A program made the translations under genes and the position numbers. Of a stretch of DNA of 60,000 nt, positions 43,441 to 53,502 are shown piece after piece. The notes under the pieces were generated by a model that saw only the letters and a program-made list of their open reading frames with translations, was not told the DNA's origin and ran no database searches. The DNA is from Membranipora membranacea (taxonomy: Eukaryota > Bryozoa > Gymnolaemata > Cheilostomatida > Membraniporidae): NCBI GenBank assembly GCA_914767715.1, contig OU612067.1:22792162-22852161 (forward strand). Reading direction: 5' to 3'. The number at the start of each line of letters is the position of its first letter. Positions within the stretch are counted from its first letter, which is position 1.

Positions 43441-43624
43441 TGTAGTGTATATGTCTATGGTGAATGAGATATAGATGTCTATGGTACCCGGATGAAGGAG
43501 TTAGTCTAGGACTGAGCCGAGACCAAGCAGGAACAAGAGTGAGCTCTGCCTGAGACAAGTGCTGGGAGATTACCTAGGACAGACCTGATAGCAAGGTAAA
43601 TACCCTATTACATAGTACATCACA
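43441..43624 (+). repeat. 5' LTR
   Basis: 184 bp, starts TGTAGTGTATATG and ends TACATCACA. It contains an AAG|GTAAAT splice-donor-like site at about 43596 that could pair with the acceptor before ORF3. Confidence 0.93.
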
Positions 43625-43829
43625 TGGTGTCAGAAGTAAATACTTGTGAGGAGCCAGCAAAACTGCGTTCTGAACTGTAATAGAAGTGGCGGGAAAACTT
43701 CTATTGTTTTAAAAAAAAAAAAAAAAAAGAAGAAAAAGAAACTGACACAAATTATATAGGACACACATTGAGTTGACTTTTCGTACTTGTATTATTCACA
43801 TACAATTATCATACTAGTTTGGGACAGTC

Positions 43830-44684
43830 ATGGCTGAGAGTAACAAGGATGATAGGTTCTGTAAGAGGATAGATTTCTCCAGTGGCAACCTATCAACAGC
43901 TTGGAAGACATTCAAAATGCAGTTTGAGGTTTTCAAAATAGCTAAAAAATACTCCGATATGTCTGAAGAAGAACAGATCAGTAACATGCTAGTCCAGATG
44001 GGAAATGAGAGTGTACCTATTTATGCCCAGTTTAATTATGATTCAACGGTCACTAACAAGAAAAGGACATTGAAAAACACAATCAGGATGTTTGATGAAT
44101 ATTTTGAACCGGTAAAAAATGTAATCTATGAGAGGGCAAAGTTCAACACTATGCGCCAAGGGGAGAAAACTATTCACCAGTTCATTGTAGAACTCCAAAG
44201 TCAGGCAGATCAATGTGACTATGGGGAGATGAAAAATGATCTGATAAGGGATAGAATCGTAGTTGGTGTCAAAGACAAAAAACTGAGAGAGTATCTTATG
44301 GATGTTGATGACCTTGACCTCAATAAGTGCATTCAGAAATCAAAGCAGTGGGTAAGCAATCATCAGCAAATACAGAAGTTTGAGGAAGCTGATGATGATA
44401 ACCTAGACTCGTTGACATCAAAACAGGACAGTAAAGCTAAGCAGCAGTATAAGTCAGAAGACAGGCCATCTAGAGAAAAGCCCTGTGAGCGATGTAACAA
44501 AACATTCCACAGAGGAAGGAACTGCCCTGCTAAGTTTTCTGTGTGCAAAGCGTGTAATGAAAAGGGTCATTGGGCAAAGTCTCCACTTTGTAAGAAAGGT
44601 AGTCGTACAGTGAATGAACTAGACTCAAATCTAAGTGCCCTTGAAGAAGACACTGATAGCTTATTCTTGGGGGATAGCTTATGA
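43830..44684 (+). CDS. Gag protein of the gypsy element
   Basis: 284 residues starting MAESNKDDRFCKR. A helical retrotransposon-gag region (about 20-180, with FDEYFEPVKNVIYERAKF) is followed by an acidic segment and two zinc knuckles, C-X2-C-X4-H-X4-C and C-X2-C-X4-H-X6-C, near residues 215-252. It forms the particle and packages RNA. It ends at TGA 44682-44684, directly followed by CTAG, in the same frame as pol. Confidence 0.93.
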   Translation: MAESNKDDRFCKRIDFSSGNLSTAWKTFKMQFEVFKIAKKYSDMSEEEQISNMLVQMGNESVPIYAQFNYDSTVTNKKRTLKNTIRMFDEYFEPVKNVIYERAKFNTMRQGEKTIHQFIVELQSQADQCDYGEMKNDLIRDRIVVGVKDKKLREYLMDVDDLDLNKCIQKSKQWVSNHQQIQKFEEADDDNLDSLTSKQDSKAKQQYKSEDRPSREKPCERCNKTFHRGRNCPAKFSVCKACNEKGHWAKSPLCKKGSRTVNELDSNLSALEEDTDSLFLGDSL

Positions 44685-44691
44685 CTAGACT
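44682..44691 (+). promoter_or_regulatory. UGA CUAG leaky stop between gag and pol
   Basis: Reads TGACTAGACT. Gag (43830) and the pol frame (44778) are in the same phase, and no other stop occurs between them. UGA followed by CUAG is an established eukaryotic readthrough context, so Gag-Pol is probably made by stop-codon readthrough rather than frameshifting. Confidence 0.75.
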
Positions 44692-47600
44692 CGATAACGG
44701 AAACAGACAAAGCATGGTTTGCTAATGTCAAAGTAAATAGCCACTCCATCAAGTTTAAAGTTGATACAGGTGCTGCTGTGACAGCAATTCCTTCCAAGTA
44801 TATAGGTGATTTATCGTTGAAACTCAAGCCAGCTAGGAAAATGCTTCGTGCAGCTGGGAATCAGGATTTACAAGTGGACGGAGTTACTAGTGTAGACTTG
44901 GAAATAAACGGCAAAAATGTATCACAGGAGGTTTACATAGTTAAAAACCTTATCACACCACTGTTGGGCAAGCCGGCGATTGCTGGCTTAAAGTTGATTG
45001 AGTTCACTGATTCCATTAGCACTGAACCCTGGAAAGAGAAGTTTCCTAATCTGTTCACGGGACTGGGCACCATGAAAACCGCAGTAAAGATAGCTCTGAA
45101 GAAAGATTGTGTTCCTTTTGCGCAAGCAGTCCCACGGAGAGTTGCTGCAGCAAGAAGAGAACCGTTGAGAAAAGAGTTAGAGCGCATGGAGAGTATGGGA
45201 GTGATCAGGAAGATCGAAGCCCCTACTGAATGGTGTGCGCCGTGTATTGTGGTACCCAAGAAGAACGATGCCATTCGCGTTTGTATTGATTTCACTAGAC
45301 TAAACAAAGCGATAACCCGTGAGTATCATCCACTCCCTACAACCGATGAGACTTTGAGCATGCTAGGCGCAGCAAGGTACTTTACAAAACTGGACGCCAA
45401 CTGCGGGTATTGGCAGATGAAGTTGTCCGAGGAAACTCGCCACCTAACAGCTTTCATCACACCTTTCGGCAGATATGTTTGTCAAAGACTTCCATTTGGT
45501 ATCTGTTCAGCGCCAGAGATATTCGTTCGTGAGATGCAGAAAGCTCTTGAAGGCTTGGAAGGGGTCACATGTCAGATGGATGACATCCTCATTTACGCAG
45601 AGGACAAAGAAGAGCATGACCGACGAGTGGAGCAGGTCATGGAAAGACTTGAGCGTTCAGGTATCACTCTCAACCCGGAAAAGTGTGAGTTTAGCCAAAC
45701 AGAGGTGAAGTTTCTTGGTCACATCATAAATCAGGAAGGAATTCATGCAGACCCAGAGAAAACCAAAGCAATTAGAGAATTTGCAGACCCTCGAAAGAGA
45801 AAAGATCTGCAGAGGTTCTTTGGTATGGTCAACTACCTCGGGAAGTTTTCAGCAAGTCTTGCTGAGGGGTCGTATGCACTTCGCCAACTCTTGCAGAAAG
45901 ATGCTGACTGGGTTTGGGGTCCAGAACAGATCAGAGAATTTGTAGAGCTCAAAGAGATGTTGTCACAACCCCCGACATTGACACCGTATCAGCTGGGAAA
46001 AGACGTGTTGCTCAGTACAGATGCTTCGTCATATGGTCTGGGAGCAGCTATACTTCAAGAAGTTGAAGGGGTGTGGAAGCCAGTAGCATTTGCCTCCAGA
46101 TCGCTCAACGCAGCAGAGACTAGATATGCTCAGATAGAAAAGGAGGCATTGGCCATTTGTTGGGCGTGTGACAAATTCCATTACTATCTCGCGGGACGAA
46201 AATTCAGAATTGAAACGGATCACAAGCCTCTAATATCAGTGCTGGGTGACAAGGAACTGGCTAAACTACCACTGCGCGTGCAGAGATTCCGGTTACGAAT
46301 GATGTCCTATGACTACGACATATTCTACACTCCGGGCGAAAAGTTGGTTTTGGCTGATGCTTTGTCAAGAGCGCCACTGGAAGTAGAGCCGTCGGAGTCC
46401 TCTGAAAGTCTGATAGTCAGCGAAATTGTAGATGCGTTGCCCATCTCCAAAGCTCGTCTCTCTCGATTCCAGGCCTCAACGGCAGCTGATGAAGAATCAT
46501 CATGGTTGCTGAAATATGTGACTGATGGGTGGCCTATATTTCATAAAGTCCATGTCTCAGTGCAGAAGTTCTATTCTCATAGACACTACCTGACGGAGAT
46601 ACAGGGAGTCATCTACTACTGGGACAGAGTGTTTGTTCCACAGCCAGAGAGAGAGAAGGTTCTACAAGATATCCATAGAGGACACCAAGGAGAGAATAAG
46701 TGTGTACGCAGAGGAAACTCTCTAGTTTGGTGGCCAGGTATCACTTCGCAAATCCGAGAGTTGGTGAAAGCCTGTCCAAAGTGCACAGAGTTCAGGAGAA
46801 TCCCGAGAGAACCTCTATGCAGTGTACCTCTACCAGATAGAGCGTGGTGGCAAGTAGCTACGGACATCTGTGAGTTTAATGCTGATCAATATTTGGTACT
46901 GGTGGACTACTTCAGTCGCTATATAGTAGCTAGGCGGTTGCCAAACTGTGAATCATCATCAGTAATCAAAGAGTTGGAAGACGTGTTCTGTATGCTGGGT
47001 ATACCACATTCTCTGGTTAGCGACAATGCGGCATACTATAAGGGAGAAGTGTTCCAAAAGTTCCTGAGGAAATGGGATATCACTCACGTGACTTCTGCCC
47101 CGAAGTATAGTCAGAGCAATGGTGAAGCAGAGAGAGCTGTTCAGTCAGTCAAGAGGCTGCTAGAGAAGAACTTAAATCTGCAAGCAGCACTATGCAGTTA
47201 TAGGGATACGCCGTTGGAGGGTGGTTACTCTCCAGCTCAGCTGCTGTTCAGCAGGGGTCTCAACTCTATGGGGATATGCAACTCCAGAACGGTCCATGAA
47301 GACAGGTTTAGAAAGAAGGACTCTGTTATAAAAGCCAGACAAGAGCGTAACTACAATCAGCGACACATCACCAAGGAGCGTACCCCGTTGGAGCTCTTTC
47401 AGCAGGTGAAGATTGTAGATGGATCAAAGAGGAAGCCGCAGATGGCAACAGTAGTTGGGACGAATGGCAGGGAAGTTCTTCTCGAAAAGGATGGAAGAAT
47501 CCTGCGTCGTAACCGTTCTCAGATCCATGTAGCAGCATACCAGTCACCAAGTAGAGAGGGGAGTGTTAATCCAGTACAACTGCCGATTAGGGATGCTGTT

Positions 47601-48053
47601 GCACCAGATCAGTACTCGCATGCTGTTGCATTCAACCAGTCGGCTGCAAACTCTCAGTCAGGAGTGATTACTCCTCCAGCAAGATCAGAACATGTATCTG
47701 GGTCGATAGACTCAAATTGTTCTCAAAGCGCGGTTGCGCCTATCCAGTCCGAGAGTGCGGTTGCACCCTCGAGTGAAGGTAGTGTGGTGTTCCATACAAG
47801 TGCAGGTAGTGCTGTTGCATCTACATGTGCCGGTAATGCTGGGGCATTACCAGTTATAGGTAGTGCAGTTGCAGTACCGGGTACCGGGGGCGTTGTTGCA
47901 TCTCCAAGTCTGGGGAGTGCGATTGCACCAAAGTCAAGGTCCAAAAGTGTGGTTACACTATCTAAACCTACCAGCTCTAACGAGATGTCAGTACCAGTAA
48001 AATCGACTAGGTCCGGTAGAGCGGTGAAGGGACCAAATAGACTAAACCTGTAA
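44685..48053 (+). CDS. Pol polyprotein: protease, RT, RNase H, integrase
   Basis: The frame is open from just after the gag stop to TAA at 48051-48053, with no ATG near the start, so it is probably made by readthrough of the gag UGA. Protease: VDTGAAVTAIP at 44760. RT: YFTKLDANCGYWQM, LPFGICSAP and the catalytic MDD in CQMDDILIY (45577). RNase H: STDASSYGLGAA. Integrase: His/His-Cys/Cys zinc finger (HRGH ... CPKC), then the D, D, E triad in TDICEF, SDN and NGEAER. An unusual C-terminal tail of about 115 residues carries SAVAP/GSAVA repeats before a basic end. Confidence 0.95.
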   Translation, partial: LDSITETDKAWFANVKVNSHSIKFKVDTGAAVTAIPSKYIGDLSLKLKPARKMLRAAGNQDLQVDGVTSVDLEINGKNVSQEVYIVKNLITPLLGKPAIAGLKLIEFTDSISTEPWKEKFPNLFTGLGTMKTAVKIALKKDCVPFAQAVPRRVAAARREPLRKELERMESMGVIRKIEAPTEWCAPCIVVPKKNDAIRVCIDFTRLNKAITREYHPLPTTDETLSMLGAARYFTKLDANCGYWQMKLSEETRHLTAFITPFGRYVCQRLPFGICSAPEIFVREMQKALEGLEGVTCQMDDILIYAEDKEEHDRRVEQVMERLERSGITLNPEKCEFSQTEVKFLGHIINQEGIHADPEKTKAIREFADPRKRKDLQRFFGMVNYLGKFSASLAEGSYALRQLLQKDADWVWGPEQIREFVELKEMLSQPPTLTPYQLGKDVLLSTDASSYGLGAAILQEVEGVWKPVAFASRSLNAAETRYAQIEKEALAICWACDKFHYYLAGRKFRIETDHKPLISVLGDKELAKLPLRVQRFRLRMMSYDYDIFYTPGEKLVLADALSRAPLEVEPSESSESLIVSEIVDALPISKARLSRFQASTAADEESSWLLKYVTDGWPIFHKVHVSVQKFYSHRHYLTEIQGVIYYWDRVFVPQPEREKVLQDIHRGHQGENKCVRRGNSLVWWPGITSQIRELVKACPKCTEFRRIPREPLCSVPLPDRAWWQVATDICEFNADQYLVLVDYFSRYIVARRLPNCESSSVIKELEDVFCMLGIPHSLVSDNAAYYKGEVFQKFLRKWDITHVTSAPKYSQSNGEAERAVQSVKRLLEKNLNLQAALCSYRDTPLEGGYSPAQLLFSRGLNSMGICNSRTVHEDRFRKKDSVIKARQERNYNQRHITKERTPLELFQQVKIVDGSKRKPQMATVVGTNGREVLLEKDGRILRRNRSQIHVAAYQSPSREGSVNPVQLPIRDAVAPDQYSHAVAFNQSAANSQSGVITPPARSEHVSGSIDSNCSQSAVAPIQSESAVAPSSEGSVVFHTSAGSAVASTCAGNAGALPVIGSAVAVPGTGGVVASPSLGSAIAPKSRSKSVVTLSKPTSSNEMSVPVKSTRSGRAVKGPNRLNL

Positions 48054-48120
48054 AATGTTATTGGGACGCCCACGTTTGATTGTTTATGATGCATGATACC
48101 CATGTAACTAACTGCCGATT

Positions 48121-48132
48121 TCTTCATTTCAG
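48121..48132 (+). promoter_or_regulatory. Splice-acceptor-like tract before ORF3
   Basis: tcttcatttcag ends exactly before the ORF3 ATG. With the GTAAAT donor in the LTR it would give a short spliced mRNA for ORF3, as known for the env genes of retroviruses and errantiviruses. Confidence 0.55.
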
Positions 48133-48765
48133 ATGCGTTGCATTATATTAGGAAACTCACTTGTTCGCACACTAGTTGTCCCTAATGTAAGGACCATCAG
48201 TATTAATGGTTTGAACTGGGAAGCGGCGGTTGAATATATGATGGAGAATCGATACCATCTCAGATACCACTATGTGTTTGTGGTTGTCGGCCCTGTGAGA
48301 TTTTCAACATTACATAGAAGCCGTCGGGAAGTAGTTTTCAAAGACACAAACCTCAGCACTATAAATCAACTATTCGCACCTTTCTACAATGACTTGTCCT
48401 TTCTCAATATGTATCCTATTCTGTGTCCTTTGTTTCCAATGAATTTTGAGAAGTACAATCAAAGATGTGCACGACCTATAATGCAAGGATTTTATAGACA
48501 GTGGAATGATGAAATCAGAGGACATGTAGTGGTAGAAAACAGAGCAATTTACCACTTTAATACGAAATATGAGAATAACACCCCCCATCTACACTCGAAG
48601 ATCTTTAAACGAAAGAAAGGCCATTACAAGTTCTATGAGGCATATCTGAAAGATGGCTTACATGTGAAAAATGTCATAGTAAGGCTCTGGAAGAGGGAGT
48701 TCCAGCGGGTGATAACCATTATGGAAGAAAGAGCCCAGAAAGCGAGGCGTCCAGAAAAAATCTAA
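48133..48765 (+). CDS. Third ORF of the gypsy element, SGNH/GDSL-like
   Basis: 210 residues, ATG at 48133 preceded directly by tcttcatttcag, which looks like a splice acceptor. Motifs: LGNSL at 6-10 in the place of the GDSL nucleophile block, a hydrophobic strand with VVVGPVRF (about 50-57) like the GxND block, and DGLH at 174-177 like the DxxH block; the C-terminus is basic (KARRPEK). There is no signal peptide or membrane segment, so it is not an envelope glycoprotein. I infer an SGNH-hydrolase-type fold of unknown role, possibly without esterase activity since the Gly-Asp-Ser is Gly-Asn-Ser. The family assignment is from pattern only. Confidence 0.6.
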   Translation: MRCIILGNSLVRTLVVPNVRTISINGLNWEAAVEYMMENRYHLRYHYVFVVVGPVRFSTLHRSRREVVFKDTNLSTINQLFAPFYNDLSFLNMYPILCPLFPMNFEKYNQRCARPIMQGFYRQWNDEIRGHVVVENRAIYHFNTKYENNTPHLHSKIFKRKKGHYKFYEAYLKDGLHVKNVIVRLWKREFQRVITIMEERAQKARRPEKI

Positions 48766-49182
48766 GATATACTGACATGAAATACGGACTGATATAGAAA
48801 CTGAACTTGGACATGATTATGGACATTCGAGATCAAGAATCTCTAAATGATTTCTTTTATATATGACACTTCACATTTCAGCGCACAGTTTATATACAAA
48901 GTCCTGTCCTCTCTGTCCATTTGTTGGGTTTATTTTGTTAGTTTTCATCTAAGTTCATTCGCAAAAAGAAAAAAAAAAAAAAATAAATGAATAATCAGGA
49001 TCGCAATAATGCAACACTGGATGACACATTACATTGATATTGCTGTTGAGATACTAGTAGGTACACATACTGTGAGAACATTATTACACTTCTGTAGAGT
49101 TTGATGGTGTGATTACACCTGTGCAGATGCCACAGCACACACATCAATAGTAGTAACGTCTGATGAAAACTTGGAAGGGAGA

Positions 49183-49366
49183 TGTAGTGTATATGTCTAT
49201 GGTGAATGAGATATAGATGTCTATGGTACCCGGATGAAGGAGTTAGTCTAGGACTGAGCCGAGACCAAGCAGGAACAAGAGTGAGCTCTGCCTGAGACAA
49301 GTGCTGGGAGATTACCTAGGACAGACCTGATAGCAAGGTAAATACCCTATTACATAGTACTTCACA
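49183..49366 (+). repeat. 3' LTR
   Basis: 184 bp, same as the 5' LTR except TACTTCACA at the end. Flanked on the right by the target duplication ACCTG. Confidence 0.93.
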
Positions 49367-49371
49367 ACCTG

Positions 49372-51330
49372 ATACCAGTCCAGTAGGTACTGTTGTTATC
49401 AGTGGTGTTGTGAGGCCCCAATGGCGTTGGGGTAAGGCCAGACACCCACGTTGGGGTAACTATTTATACATATCCATCCAAAAACGTTCTGTTTATGCTT
49501 ATAAATTGAGAGCAAGCTCATCTTAATTTATTCAGTTCGATTGTGTTATTGTTTTGCTAAGGAACCAGAAGGCTGAATTCCTACCTTCCTATCAAGAGAA
49601 CAGTTCTTTGCCAGTAATCTATGCAATACAATGAGTGGTCAATTCAGGAGCAGTCTGCGCATGTGCGAACTGTTGAGGCATACGTTCGTCTCTGCAGCAT
49701 AGGGCTTGAACTAATTCACCTAGTCTGAGTACCAAAATTGGGAAAACAATGGAAACCCATAATTTGGAAATATTTGGGCCTAAATGGAACACTGGTTTTG
49801 ATATCTCATAACCTTGAACCCTGGGAGTTGCCTTTCTTGATGGAAGGCAGCGCCACCACTGCTATGCTGCAGAGATAGACTATGTCACAAGGCTATCCTG
49901 CAAGCAGAATGATTCAGGAGCCCTACATTCAATTGATAAAATGCAGCTACTTTAGTATTGCTTGGTAACAGGCTTGTTACCAAACAATACTAAATGTTAA
50001 ACAGCATTAGGAATACACACTAAACAGAGTAATTGTTAGAAATATGACTGAGTGCCCACTCTTAGCTGGGGAATTGAAGCTAAACTCTTCAGTTTTTGGT
50101 AACAAAACAACACTGCTGAAGGAGAAAAAAATTAGAGAGAGAGAGAAAAGGAAAGTGTGTGTGGCTCAGCTCATCAATCAAAGAAAAAGAAAGGTGTTTG
50201 TACTTTGGTGGGGTTTGGAGAATGATGAGTCAGACCAATCTGTTCCTGTTTATGAAAAGAAGGTAGGCCTATGTTTTATCAAGGAGTAACACCTCCTTGG
50301 TTTTATTTTTTTATGAATAAATTAAAACTTGAACCTAAAACACAAATGACAAAAACAACAATCTGTTGAGTGTTAGAATTTTTTGAAATGAAAGTGAAGC
50401 AGTGAATGATGATGAATGAAATCTATTTTTGGGAATTGTATTGTGGTTATCATTTCAGACAGGTTATTAGTAAAGTGAGTGTGTAACCAATGAAGAGGGA
50501 GTTCATTGGTGTAACTGTGCAGTGTAGTGAAGTAGATGTAGATAGGTTTTTTGTTATTACAATTATTGAGTTGGATTAAAGCAGGTTCCTCAACAATTCA
50601 AGACAATCATTTAACAGTTGAGTTGGACTAGCCACTCACCTACCAAGCCTGGCAGAGCATTTTATCCCCTTGCTACCAGTCCAGTCACCCACATCATGAT
50701 TTGATTTCAGAATAAGAAGTAATCAAGATTGAGAGGAGGAACAGGGAATTCCACCACCTGAGGATGTTCCAGCACCTGAACTTAGGAAAGATGATGCCGA
50801 ACATGAGGTTAGTAAGGCTCTTTCATCTTAGTTCTTGGTTTCTCTGCCTGCTCTATGCACTTACAATTATCTGACACCATCAATAAATGGGTTTAACCCT
50901 TCCTGTCTCCAGTGCTGATTTTTTTCCAATTGTTAGAGTTGGGTATGAAAAATTTTTTCACAACACCACTGGTTGTTATATCCCAATCACTGGTGGTTAC
51001 TGTCTCCTTTACACTGCCTTTTTTATCCAGCTAGCTTTAGCGTTTTGTGAGGTTTTCTTAGCTCTGTCTGTCTGTTACACTCTGTCTGTCATTGTTTCAA
51101 TTATGAATTAGTTAGGTTATTCAAGGAGTAACAGGTTTCTTCTGTGACTCCTTGGGTTAGTTGGGTACATACTGATTTAGGAATGTTGGAAACGAAATGA
51201 CCTGTCTGAAGAAGGATCAGATGGACTCAAACCAAGGAGTTTGACAACCATTGCATGGTACTTTCTCCTATATCTTCCTAGTGTTTGTTGGCTGTCTACC
51301 ATAGCCAAGTGCTTGTCCTATATTGCCCAA
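49372..51330. other. Intergenic sequence before the CUB gene
   Basis: No gene recognised. A weak lysine-rich open frame at 50044-50289 has no recognisable domain, and I do not call it a gene. Upstream exons of the CUB gene may lie here but were not seen. Confidence 0.4.
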
Positions 51331-51855
51331 GAGTTTATTGACAGTTTTCTGAGCTCTGATCTAGGCCTCAATTCGGAGTTGTCCTCTCTCCAGTTTGGTA
51401 CTTTTAACCCACGCCGCATAGGAAAAACGTGCTGAAAAGAGGGTTATCTTGAAAACCGCTTATAATATGATAAAATTATTTTTGATTCAGAATCTGGACC
51501 ATTGAAAACTCATATATACATAGTTTGGGAAATAATTTCAGTAATTGGATATTCGATTATAGCATTTTCTGCCTGTTTTGCGGACAATTTGGCAGATATT
51601 TTCATGAGTTTCGTCACTACAATTAAGATTTATCAACATTCAAGCCTCCAATGATTTGGAAACCCTATCTCACAGGGTTTTCAATGGTGCTGACTCTGAA
51701 TCAAAAATCATTTTTATCCTGTCATAAGGGGTTTTCAAGATAACCCTCTTTCAGCAGGTTTTTCCTATGCGGTGTGGGTTAAAAGTACCAAACTGGAGAG
51801 AGGACAACTCCGAATTGAGGCATAAATAAGATCTCAGAAAACTGTCTATTGACTC
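51331..51855. mobile_element. Foldback element with 179-bp inverted arms
   Basis: Left arm 51331-51509 and right arm 51677-51855 are imperfect inverted copies (for example tgtcctctctccagtttggt against accaaactggagagaggaca), with a spacer of about 165 bp. Structure fits a non-autonomous DNA transposon or foldback. A clear target duplication was not found. Confidence 0.75.
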
Positions 51856-51892
51856 ACAATCTTAGTAAGGTGCTTTTTGTTTTTATTTGTAG

Positions 51893-52008
51893 AGTGCGGC
51901 GGTGAGTTGACAGGTGAGACAGGAAATTTCAGATTCCCACCTGCTCAGCATGATAGCTATCCGCATGGAGTTAGCTGTGCCTGGAGAATTGTCACCAGCC
52001 TGAATAAG
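51893..52008 (+). CDS. CUB unit 1, exon A
   Basis: Acceptor tttatttgtag, donor gtaaac. It reads CGGELTGETGNFRFPPAQHD and CAWRIVTSLNK. The CUB middle (the F..F.LE..C.YD stretch) is absent and no exon for it is seen before 52429. Confidence 0.7.
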
Positions 52009-52428
52009 GTAAACAAATACAGAGTTGTGTTCCCTGTGTTCATTTCCACAATACCTGTATCAAAATTGAAAATGATTTGCTTTCTGCAGTATTTTTGTCT
52101 CATAAGTTTATCTGTTACAGGGGAGACAACATATAAAACATATAACATGATAGAACATAGTTGGACATGATCTCCTGGAGATTACAAGCTAGAATTGCAT
52201 TGTGGGATAAGTGCTGCCATTTCCTTTGGCATATAGACTAATTGATGTTTAAACGTTGTATTTTTGTGCTAACTTGTGACATACATTTGTTGATTCCTAG
52301 ATGTCCTCCGCTTATACAAGTAAGATTTTTTTCATGGAGGATTTTTTTACTTTTTTTCCTCAACCATTAGATAATCATGTCACTTAGCAGATAGAAAGAT
52401 ATTTGAACTTATGGATTTTTGTTTTCAG

Positions 52429-52537
52429 GGAGTTGATAACATCACCTCAACACACAACCAACTGTATTTATGGTTTAAGACTGACTCATCAGGGAGCGCA
52501 CAAGGGTTCGCTGTTACATGGACCTCACAGACTCCAG
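52429..52537 (+). CDS. CUB unit 1, exon B
   Basis: Acceptor gttttcag, donor gtgggt. It reads ITSTHNQLYLWFKTDSSGSA and GFAVTWTSQTP, the C-terminal CUB strands. Phase 0 in, 1 out. Confidence 0.7.
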
Positions 52538-52767
52538 GTGGGTCTAATTGATAGTATCTAATGATGCAGTTTAACAGTGAATAATCAACAACCAGGAAAC
52601 TAAAGGTGGAGCTAAGCCCACCTCTTGTGAATTCTAGGCATATGAGCTGCATAAAGATTGAATCAGGAGAGAGTGATGACTAGGACAGGTCTGGCTTGGT
52701 TGCCGGTGTAGGCTGTAGATTTGCAAACCAGCAACTGGGTGGTCAGCACAATAGTAACAGACTATCT

Positions 52768-53226
52768 GACCAGTACGCTGACCAGTACGCTCACCAGTAC
52801 GCTCACCAGTACGCTCACCAGTACGCTCACCAGTACGCTCACCAGTACGCTCACCAGTACGCTCACCAGTACGCTCACCAGTACGCTCACCAGTACGCTC
52901 ACCGGTACGCTCACCGGTACGCTCACCGGTACGCTCACCGGTACGCTCACCGGTACGCTCACCGGTACGCTCACCGGTACGCTCACCGGTACGCTCACCG
53001 GTACGCTCACCGGTACGCTCACCGGTACGCTCACCGGTACGCTCACCAGTACGCTCACCAGTACGCTCACCAGTACGCTCACCAGTACGCTGACCTGTAC
53101 GCTCACCAGTACGCTCACCAGTACTCTGACCAGTACGCTCACCAGTACGCTCACCAGTACGCTGACCAGTACGCTCACCAGTACGCTCACCAGTACGCTC
53201 ACCAGTACGCTGACCAGTACGTCTAC
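52768..53226. repeat. 12-bp minisatellite (ACGCTCACCAGT / ACGCTCACCGGT), about 38 units
   Basis: Perfect 12-bp period. A central block of about 13 ACGCTCACCGGT units is flanked by ACGCTCACCAGT units, with several ACGCTGACCAGT variants at both ends and one ACTCTGACC. It lies in the intron between CUB units 1 and 2. Because 12 is a multiple of 3 and the unit has no stop, long frames are open in several readings on both strands; these are not genes. Confidence 0.95.
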
Positions 53227-53502
53227 CATGTCTTTCAAGCTCAGTTTTTTATGTTCCATATTTTGTATTCATTTATGCAAACACAAATCATAAAAAAAAC
53301 TAACAAAAAAATAGTTGTTTTACTCGATTAAGAGAAGTCTTAATTACAATGCCTCCGTTCAAGAGCACTTTTCCAAGCTTATATGCAACCACCAAGCAAA
53401 TTTTGATTATAAGAAATTGAAGAAATAAGAAATGGAAGGTCAGATGTCACTTTTAAGTAATTTTTCTGAAACTGAACTATTTCTCTACTTTTCTTTTTGC
53501 AG

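Larger units (their letters stand above)
43441..49366 (+). mobile_element. Complete Ty3/gypsy LTR retrotransposon
   Basis: 5926-bp element: LTRs 43441-43624 and 49183-49366 (184 bp each, TG..CA, one mismatch found by eye), 5-bp target duplication ACCTG at 43436-43440 and 49367-49371, a primer-binding-site-like TGGTGTCAGAAGT directly after the left LTR, and a purine tract GGAAGGGAGA directly before the right LTR. The order PR-RT-RNaseH-IN places it in Ty3/gypsy (Metaviridae type). Gag, pol and a third ORF are open apart from the gag stop, so the insertion is recent and may be competent. Confidence 0.95.

Noticed and set aside
48133-48765. Envelope glycoprotein of the gypsy element
   Set aside because: There is no signal peptide, furin-like site or transmembrane segment in ORF3. 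The motifs fit an SGNH-type fold better.
50044-50289. Possible 81-residue protein-coding gene
   Set aside because: Low-complexity Lys/Arg-rich frame without domain, splice context or conservation evidence.
52696-53331. Long open frames over the 12-bp repeat on both strands
   Set aside because: A 12-bp unit without stop codons keeps several frames open automatically. The frames lie in an intron of the CUB gene and show no domain.
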